Of a DNA stretch of 5,355 nucleotides, positions 1 through 5,355 are shown in pieces. Origin of the DNA: an uncultured Prevotella sp. (GTDB taxonomy: Bacteria > Bacteroidota > Bacteroidia > Bacteroidales > Bacteroidaceae); the NCBI GenBank assembly GCA_905372445.1, contig CAJPPF010000150.1:1-5355 (forward strand). Direction: 5' to 3'. Numbering within the stretch: the first letter of the stretch is position 1; each line of letters starts with the position of its first letter. A program made the position numbers and the translations under genes. The notes beneath the pieces were generated by a model that was not told the DNA's origin, did no database searches, and was given only the letters and a program-made list of their open reading frames with translations.

Positions 1-47
1 CTTCTGCATTTGAATAGTCTGTGCAGGATCGCTCCATGTTAAACTAC
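1..47 (-). repeat. Left arm of a long inverted repeat (copy of an internal susC segment)
   Basis: Base i of this arm pairs with base 1127-i of the right arm. Positions 1-39 are a perfect reverse complement of 1088-1126, position 40 is the only mismatch, and 41-47 (AAACTAC) match 1080-1086; from 48 on the match is lost. Because the match runs to the first base of the window, the repeat may extend further left. Read on the minus strand, this arm keeps the SusC reading frame and encodes SLTWSDPAQTIQMQK, against SFTWSDPAQTIQMQK in the gene (TTT to TTA, Phe to Leu). It could be the edge of a second, oppositely oriented susC barrel, a recombination site, or a chimeric junction. Confidence 0.95.
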
Positions 48-1079
48 TTTTAGTGATTATGCTGTCGTTGGCTCCGTTACATTGGGCTATGGCACAAATT
101 ACTCTAACCCAGCGCAACACAACTGTTGGGACAATTATCAAAAGTATTCAGAAGCAGACTTCATACAAGTTCTTCTACGATGATGAGATTGCCGGTATAA
201 AGGTGTCGGAGATTAAGTTGAAAAATGCGTCTGTGTCAGCAGCAATGAATGTTATGCTGAAGAATCGTAACATCACTTATAAGATTGAAGACCACATTGT
301 ATATCTGAAACGCAATGAAGAAAAAAGTTCTGCGCAACCACAGCAGGAGCAAGAGCTAAAGCCTGTGGTGAAGAAACAAGTAACGGGAAAGATAGTCGAT
401 GAGAACGGTGACCCTATTATCGGAGCAACTATTACCGTGAAAGGGACTAATGATGTGGCTGTGACTGATATTGACGGTAACTATGTAATCGAAACAGGAG
501 ATGCGTCACCGGTACTCTCTTATTCCTATCTTGGATATAAGACACAGGAGATTGCAGCAAAGAATCAGAATATCATCAACACGCAACTCATGGAAGAAGC
601 AGAGTCGCTCAGTGAGGTTGTCGTTACGGCATTGGGAATCAAACGTGAGAAGAAAATGCTTGGTTATGCCGTTCAGGATATTAAAAGCGAACAGCTCAAT
701 GTGACGGGCGACCCTTCTGTCACTAACGCTCTGTCGGGAAAAGTGGCTGGCGTTCAAATGAATACAGCATCAACAGGATTGGGAGGTTCCACAAAAATAA
801 CTATTCGCGGTAACTCTTCGCTTACCGACAACAACCAGCCTTTATGGATTGTTGACGGAGTTCCTTTCAGTGATAACAACACAAGTGATGCTTCCGTATA
901 TGGAGGATATGACCGTGGAGGCACGAGTTTCGACATAAACCCGGAGGACATTGAATCGATATCTGTACTTAAAGGTCCTAACGCAGCAGCTCTTTATGGT
1001 TCGCGTGCAGGTAATGGTGTTATTCTCGTGACAACAAAGAAAGGTAGCCGTAAGCAGGGATTTGGTCTGAACTATTCGG
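48..1079. other. Candidate invertible segment bounded by the inverted repeats
   Basis: This is the DNA between the two repeat arms, about 1.03 kb. It encodes the whole N-terminal module of the SusC protein (residues 1 to about 343). Inversion through the arms would join this module in frame to whatever lies left of the window on the minus strand. Such module swapping is known for SusC-like genes in Bacteroides fragilis. Against it, the segment begins only six bases before the first usable start codon, so it holds no promoter or ribosome binding site of its own, and no recombinase gene is visible. The alternative is a technical or one-off inverted junction. Confidence 0.25.
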
Positions 1080-3481
1080 GTAGTTTTACATGGAGCGATC
1101 CTGCACAGACTATTCAAATGCAGAAGAAATACGGTCAGGGTAGTGGTTCAAAGATTCAATATGTCTATGATGACAACGGCGTGGCAACAGCAATGACGGG
1201 CGAAAACTCTTTCGGTCCGGAGCTTGATGGACACAAAGAACTATCGTGGTTGGGCGAACAAATACCCTATAAATATTATGGCGACAAGCTGACCGACTAT
1301 TTCAAAACGGGCTTTTCGCAGTTTCATACAGTAGCCGTTGGCAATTCTACCGAAACCTCTCATTTCCGACTTTCTGTGGGATATAATGACAACAGGGGTA
1401 TGTTCAAGGACGAGGCGCTTGAGAAACTTACCATTGATTTGAATGCCGGCTCTGAGATAAACAAATGGTTCTCTACTGACGGAAAGATTTCTTTATCGCG
1501 TACAAAGGCTGACAATCGTCCGATGACAGGACTGAACGGCGAGGTGGGACAACTGTTGCTGATTCCTGGCAATGTACGTCTTGGGGACTTGCAGCACTAT
1601 AGCACTAAGCTCAGACCACATCAGAACTGGTTTGGTCCCGACCAGCATTACAGTAACCCATACTATATCCGTCAGCGTGCAAAGAACTCTGATGAGCGTT
1701 GGCGTGCTTTCGGTTACTATTCAGCAAATCTGAACATGGGCTCATGGTTGAAGTTTCAGGCAAAGTATGCCTTTGACTATTATCGTACAAGAATAGAGGA
1801 GACTGACCTCTCGCTTGCCGATCAGGCAATAACAACAGAGACCTCCACATGGCAGTCGAAACTTACTGAAGACAAGATGTATCGCGGCGAAGAGAATCAT
1901 TTTGAGCATAATATCTCAGGAATGTTCCTCGGCGATATCCAGATGAACGAAGCTTGGCGACTGGGATATACAGTCGGCGGAAATGTAATGTACCAGCAGT
2001 ATGAGATTCTTAGTGCGACATCACAGAACATGCTCATAAAAAACCGTTGGTTGTTTAACACAGGTGAGAAGCTTGTATCGGCAAATAACGACGGACATAG
2101 CCGTGCAATGTATTCAGCATTTGCATCAGCACAGATAGCATTCAATGAGTATCTTGCAATGGATATCACCGCGCGCAACGACTGGTCGTCAACACTGCCT
2201 GCAGCAAACCGCTCGTTTTTCTACCCATCAGCATCGTTGAGTTATGTTTTCTCCGACTTTATGCGTTCCATAGAAAAACCGTTGCCAGCGTGGATAACAT
2301 TCACCAAACTGCGTATGTCGGCTGCACAGGTGGGTAAGGACCCGTCACCATATAATCTGTACAATACGCGCAAGTTCGCTTTCTCTAACGGACTTCGCAC
2401 ACCGATTGTCCAGACAATAAAGATGAACAGCAATCTTAAACCGGAGATTAAGACATCGTATGAGGTCGGTGTGGATATGAAATTCCTGCAAAACCGACTT
2501 GGATTTGATTTCACATATTACCATAGCAGCACCAAGAATCAGGCAATGCTTGTCGACGCATCATCGCCTTGGAGCCAGCAGTGGGTAAATGCCGGCAAGA
2601 TAAATAACAGCGGTATAGAGTTCATGCTTTACACAACTCCCGTCAAGACACAGGACTTTACCTTCGACTTCAATGTGAATGTGGCGCATAACGTAAGTTA
2701 CGTTAAGGAGCTCGCCGAAGGTGTAAACCGTATATACTTTGCCGGCGATTCACATATGCCGGTCAAGGTAGGAGCAGTCACTGGCGGTAAGCTCGGCAAC
2801 ATATATGCCAATAAACTCATGAAACGCGATGCCAAAGGACGTATCGTAGTTGATTCCAACGGACTTCCACAGCCGGAGACAGGCAACGGAAATCAGGAAC
2901 AGCACATACTCAACAACCCTATTGGTAACATACAGCCTGACTTGCTTATGTCAGTAATGCCGACATTCAACTATAAGGGAATTATTCTCTCTGCCATGTT
3001 CGACATGAAGTTCGGTGGCGACATAGTAAGTGTTTCGGAAGGAATGGCAACAATGGTCGGTACATCAAAGCGCACTCTTTATAGAGGAAATTATGAAAAG
3101 GACGACTATTATCTGATTGTTCCGGGTGTGAAAGCTGACGGTTCTGTAAATGATATAAAGGTGTCTGCACAGAGATATTATCAGACTATCGGTCTTTATT
3201 CTTCAGAGCAAGGCTATGCGGAAGAGTTCGTTCATGATGCTTCCTACATAAAACTTAAGGAATTGTCTGTAGGCTATGCCTTTCCGCAGAAGATGTTGAA
3301 GCATACACCGTTCACTTCTTTGAAGTTATCGTTTGTGGCTCGTAACCTTTGTTTCCTAATGAAGAATACGCCAGGCAACCCAGAAGGTGGTTACGACACG
3401 ACAATGTTCTCGCAAGCACTCGACTTCCTTGCGGTACCATATTCCCGTACATTTGGTTTCACTGTTAATGTTGGTTTATAA
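53..3481 (+). CDS. SusC-family TonB-dependent outer-membrane transporter with STN domain (5' end probably incomplete)
   Basis: It imports glycan oligosaccharides across the outer membrane using TonB/ExbBD energy, in complex with the SusD-type lipoprotein encoded next. Domains in order: a signal peptide ending WAMA|Q near residue 14; an STN domain (about 16-87); a Q/E-rich linker (89-109); a carboxypeptidase-D-regulatory-like beta-sandwich (about 110-181, VTGKIVDENGDPIIGATITVKG); a TonB-box region (SEVVVTALGI, 187-196) followed by the SusC hallmark KREKKMLGYAVQ; the plug (about 205-331, with IRGNSSL, PLWIVDGVP and NAAALYGSRAGNGVILVTTKKG); then a beta-barrel to residue 1142. The length is normal for an STN-bearing SusC. 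The start is uncertain: GTG at 53 and ATG at 59 are the only usual in-frame starts between the TGA at 11-13 and the signal peptide, and both give a short peptide with no basic residues. The frame upstream reads VKLLLV, as if a true N-terminus were cut off at the repeat junction near base 40. The last residue is Leu, where the family usually ends in Phe. The family assignment is firm; the substrate is unknown. Confidence 0.96.
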   Translation: MIMLSLAPLHWAMAQITLTQRNTTVGTIIKSIQKQTSYKFFYDDEIAGIKVSEIKLKNASVSAAMNVMLKNRNITYKIEDHIVYLKRNEEKSSAQPQQEQELKPVVKKQVTGKIVDENGDPIIGATITVKGTNDVAVTDIDGNYVIETGDASPVLSYSYLGYKTQEIAAKNQNIINTQLMEEAESLSEVVVTALGIKREKKMLGYAVQDIKSEQLNVTGDPSVTNALSGKVAGVQMNTASTGLGGSTKITIRGNSSLTDNNQPLWIVDGVPFSDNNTSDASVYGGYDRGGTSFDINPEDIESISVLKGPNAAALYGSRAGNGVILVTTKKGSRKQGFGLNYSGSFTWSDPAQTIQMQKKYGQGSGSKIQYVYDDNGVATAMTGENSFGPELDGHKELSWLGEQIPYKYYGDKLTDYFKTGFSQFHTVAVGNSTETSHFRLSVGYNDNRGMFKDEALEKLTIDLNAGSEINKWFSTDGKISLSRTKADNRPMTGLNGEVGQLLLIPGNVRLGDLQHYSTKLRPHQNWFGPDQHYSNPYYIRQRAKNSDERWRAFGYYSANLNMGSWLKFQAKYAFDYYRTRIEETDLSLADQAITTETSTWQSKLTEDKMYRGEENHFEHNISGMFLGDIQMNEAWRLGYTVGGNVMYQQYEILSATSQNMLIKNRWLFNTGEKLVSANNDGHSRAMYSAFASAQIAFNEYLAMDITARNDWSSTLPAANRSFFYPSASLSYVFSDFMRSIEKPLPAWITFTKLRMSAAQVGKDPSPYNLYNTRKFAFSNGLRTPIVQTIKMNSNLKPEIKTSYEVGVDMKFLQNRLGFDFTYYHSSTKNQAMLVDASSPWSQQWVNAGKINNSGIEFMLYTTPVKTQDFTFDFNVNVAHNVSYVKELAEGVNRIYFAGDSHMPVKVGAVTGGKLGNIYANKLMKRDAKGRIVVDSNGLPQPETGNGNQEQHILNNPIGNIQPDLLMSVMPTFNYKGIILSAMFDMKFGGDIVSVSEGMATMVGTSKRTLYRGNYEKDDYYLIVPGVKADGSVNDIKVSAQRYYQTIGLYSSEQGYAEEFVHDASYIKLKELSVGYAFPQKMLKHTPFTSLKLSFVARNLCFLMKNTPGNPEGGYDTTMFSQALDFLAVPYSRTFGFTVNVGL
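1080..1126 (+). repeat. Right arm of the inverted repeat, inside susC at the plug/barrel boundary
   Basis: This is the partner of bases 1-47, with 46 of 47 positions complementary. It lies within the SusC coding sequence and covers roughly residues 344-358 (SFTWSDPAQTIQMQK), just after the plug domain ends with VILVTTKKG (residues 323-331) and in the first strand or turn of the beta-barrel. An exchange at this site would therefore separate the signal peptide, STN, carboxypeptidase-like and plug module from the barrel, which is a domain boundary where swapping could still give a working protein. Confidence 0.95.
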
Positions 3482-3495
3482 AAAAGAATAATAAG
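3482..3495 (+). promoter_or_regulatory. Short susC-susD intergenic gap with purine-rich ribosome binding region
   Basis: The 14 bases AAAAGAATAATAAG separate the susC stop codon from the ATG of the SusD gene. They are A-rich with no strong Shine-Dalgarno sequence, which is usual for Bacteroidota translation initiation. There is no room for a separate promoter or terminator, so the two genes share one transcript and translation may be coupled. Confidence 0.7.
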
Positions 3496-5346
3496 ATGAA
3501 GACAAATATATATAAAGTAGGTGTATTGGCGCTTACGCTGTTGTTTGCAGGTTGCTATGACCTCAATGACCTTAGCCATGATCCTTATAAGATAGAAGAC
3601 GATTCTACGTCAGGCAAAGAGGACAAACCTATAGAAGACAAAACAGATTATGCCGATATTAATATCGACTACTATGTTTCATCTGCCGACTCTGCCGCTT
3701 GCAAGGAGGACATAAATGGCGTACCGGGAATCTTCCGTGAGTATCTGTACCAAGGTTACTATTCGCAATACCAGCGTGCTACGAATCTTACTCATGATGT
3801 ATATTCAGGCTACGGCGCATACAATCAGCCCAAACACCTGAACGGTTCTCCACGTTATGGCTATACAGACGGTTGGTCATCTCTTCGCTGGAGTGACTTC
3901 TATAATAACCGTTGTTCAGAATATCGCACAATGTTGCGTGCATATAAGTTCAACAATAACCCTGAACATTATAAGAATCAATTCTATAAGACACGTATCT
4001 ACATGGCATTCATAATGCTTGCCCATACTGATACCTACGGCGATATGCCTTTCAAGGAGTATGTTCAGGCTAAGATACCGAAGGAGAACAATGTAGCTTA
4101 TAACAAGCAGGAGGAGATATATGACGCCATGTTCCGTATGCTGGAACAGGCTGTTGACTCAATCAATCCTGCCGATGCCACACAGTATAACATCAAGAGT
4201 GATGACATATGTTACTTCGGCGATGACTACAAATGGTTGCGTTTCGCAAACACCCTCCGCCTGCGTATGGCATTGAGAATATCAAATATCAACCCTGAGC
4301 GTGCGAAGAAGGAAGCCATGGCTGCATTGAACAACAAGTATGGACTGATGACTTCCAATGCCGACAATATGCAGACTGTTCCTAAGTATGCTCCTATAGA
4401 AATGGGTGGTCAGAACGCTGGAGGCGATGAGAACGGTATTGCTATGTGTTCTGTTGCCTATGGAGGAGAGTATGTATTGTCATGGGACATGGAACAGCTC
4501 TATCGTAATCTGTCGACGGGCGGTGCAGAATATAGGATAAAGACAGGGCGCACGTCTTATGAGACAAAGCGCATTGATCCTCGCTGTCTTAAGACTTGGT
4601 TCCGCTCCGGCATGACATCAAAGACCATAGCCTCTGGCGAAGACAGCAAGAGCGCTGACTATGCGGGTTGTCATCGCAACGCCACTGACGATCAGGTGAC
4701 AATGTCTGTCCTTAACTACAGTATCACCAAGACCCAGCCGAAACCACAATCTAAGGTTCTCGACACCAACTACTGGATGAATTATGCACGTCCTCAGGTG
4801 TGGTTAAGTTATTCGGAGAGCCTTTTCCTGAAGGCAGAGGCAGTTCTCAGAGGGTGGACTGGTGCAGACCTCACTATGGGAGTGAAGGATTATTTCACTG
4901 CAGGCATAAAGGCATCTATGGACTACTATGAGATAGAACCGACACTCACTAAGCAATATATCGACGGTGTTGTGAATCTCAACGACGGCACATTCGAATC
5001 GGGCGATAAGGAGAAGATGCTGGAAGCGATAATTACTCACAAGTGGATGGCTGTGTTCCCTAACGGCAATGAGGGATGGGCAGAGTTCCGCCGCACGGAC
5101 TATCCTGCTCTTGAGGGAATGTATGATGTTGCAACAGGCAGAGTTACCAACACTTCAGGTGATGCCGTTCTCGACAAACACTTAATAAAGCGAGTTCTCT
5201 ATCCTAACAGCGAGAGCAACAATCAGTATTTCATCAACAATTCGGAACTACAGACTGCCAATAAGCAGAGCTTACGCTTGTGGTGGGATGTTGCCGACAC
5301 AAACGATGATAATGGAGTGCGTGTGAAGCCGAATAACTTCAGATAA
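3496..5346 (+). CDS. SusD/RagB-family surface glycan-binding lipoprotein
   Basis: This is the partner of the SusC transporter: a surface-exposed, lipid-anchored protein that binds oligosaccharide and caps the transporter. The start at 3496 gives a lipoprotein signal peptide (MKTNIYKVGVLALTLLFAGC) with lipobox LFAG-C and Cys20 as the lipidated residue. It is followed by DLNDLSHDPYKIED, the 'few residues then N/H-x-P-Y' opening typical of SusD-like proteins. A charged spacer (about 33-58, rich in D, E and K) follows; such acidic stretches after the cysteine fit lipoprotein surface export. Family features: RIYMAFIMLAHTDTYGDMPFKEY (167-189); a TPR-like helix KWLRFANTLRLRMALRIS (246-263); the helix SYSESLFLKAEAVLRGW (about 438-454); EGWAEFRRTDYP (526-537); and an RLWWD...NGVRVKPNNF ending. 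It best resembles the SusD-like family PF12741 rather than classical SusD (PF07980/PF14322). At 616 residues it is full length. The ligand cannot be read from the sequence. Confidence 0.96.
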   Translation: MKTNIYKVGVLALTLLFAGCYDLNDLSHDPYKIEDDSTSGKEDKPIEDKTDYADINIDYYVSSADSAACKEDINGVPGIFREYLYQGYYSQYQRATNLTHDVYSGYGAYNQPKHLNGSPRYGYTDGWSSLRWSDFYNNRCSEYRTMLRAYKFNNNPEHYKNQFYKTRIYMAFIMLAHTDTYGDMPFKEYVQAKIPKENNVAYNKQEEIYDAMFRMLEQAVDSINPADATQYNIKSDDICYFGDDYKWLRFANTLRLRMALRISNINPERAKKEAMAALNNKYGLMTSNADNMQTVPKYAPIEMGGQNAGGDENGIAMCSVAYGGEYVLSWDMEQLYRNLSTGGAEYRIKTGRTSYETKRIDPRCLKTWFRSGMTSKTIASGEDSKSADYAGCHRNATDDQVTMSVLNYSITKTQPKPQSKVLDTNYWMNYARPQVWLSYSESLFLKAEAVLRGWTGADLTMGVKDYFTAGIKASMDYYEIEPTLTKQYIDGVVNLNDGTFESGDKEKMLEAIITHKWMAVFPNGNEGWAEFRRTDYPALEGMYDVATGRVTNTSGDAVLDKHLIKRVLYPNSESNNQYFINNSELQTANKQSLRLWWDVADTNDDNGVRVKPNNFR

Positions 5347-5355
5347 ATATATAAT
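5347..5355 (+). other. AT-rich 3' tail after the SusD gene
   Basis: Nine A/T-only bases follow the TAA stop. They are too few to show a terminator or the start of another gene. The operon may continue beyond the window, for instance with SusE/F-like surface glycan-binding proteins or glycoside hydrolases, as is common downstream of a susCD pair. Confidence 0.5.

Noticed and set aside
1..52. Promoter or ribosome binding site upstream of susC
   Set aside because: No TAnnTTTG/TTTG pair at proper spacing and no purine-rich site before GTG 53 or ATG 59. Bases 1-47 are explained as inverted susC coding sequence.
36..53. Mini-ORF starting ATG at 36 (MLNYF, stop TAG)
   Set aside because: It is created by the repeat junction, is out of frame with susC, has no ribosome binding site, and five codons give no support for a leader peptide.
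842..1117. Minus-strand ORF of 91 residues overlapping the right repeat arm
   Set aside because: It is antisense to conserved SusC plug sequence, its composition is non-protein-like, and its only notable property is sharing DNA with the repeat. It is a shadow frame.
3654..3667. Perfect 14-base palindrome CGATATTAATATCG near the start of the SusD gene
   Set aside because: It lies inside coding sequence, and a perfect palindrome of this size is expected about once in every three windows of this length by chance. No second copy or promoter context was seen.
506..5040. Other minus-strand and alternate-frame ORFs of 60-95 residues inside the two large genes
   Set aside because: All lie within clearly coding susC or susD frames, show no recognisable domains and have no plausible start context.
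5340..5355. Terminator after the SusD gene
   Set aside because: Only nine A/T bases follow the stop codon, with no stem-loop visible before the window ends.

Overview
The window is almost entirely a two-gene SusC/SusD cassette, both genes on the + strand. This is the outer-membrane glycan-import pair that defines polysaccharide utilization loci in Bacteroidota. The SusC hallmark motif following the plug-linker (TALGIKREKKMLGYAVQ), the lipoprotein partner with an LFAGC lipobox, and the lack of a strong Shine-Dalgarno sequence all point to Bacteroidota. Moderate GC and general protein style suggest a Bacteroidales member, plausibly of the Prevotella group, but the genus is a guess.

Layout: bases 1-52 are a short leader with no recognisable promoter. 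Bases 53-3481 encode an STN-containing SusC-family TonB-dependent transporter. A 14-base purine-rich gap carries the ribosome binding region of the next gene. Bases 3496-5346 encode a SusD-family (SusD/RagB, PF12741-like) surface lipoprotein. The last 9 bases are AT-rich and non-coding. The two genes are certainly co-transcribed and their products should form a SusC2D2-type 'pedal-bin' importer: SusD captures the oligosaccharide on the surface and SusC imports it with TonB energy. The STN domain on SusC suggests trans-envelope signalling to a FecR-type anti-sigma factor and ECF sigma factor, which would be encoded outside the window. No sugar hydrolase is present, so the substrate cannot be named.

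The most unusual signal is at the left edge. Bases 1-47 are an inverted copy (46 of 47 bases, the first 39 perfect) of bases 1080-1126, which lie inside susC exactly where the plug domain gives way to the beta-barrel. The repeat abuts the signal peptide, and the expected basic N-terminus and start of SusC are missing or replaced at that junction. There are two readings. One is a DNA-inversion (shufflon-like) system that swaps the N-terminal/plug module of a SusC protein between alternative barrels, as is known for SusC/SusD families in Bacteroides fragilis. The other is a hairpin or chimeric junction at a contig end. The sequence alone does not decide. The lack of room for a promoter inside the would-be invertible segment favours caution.
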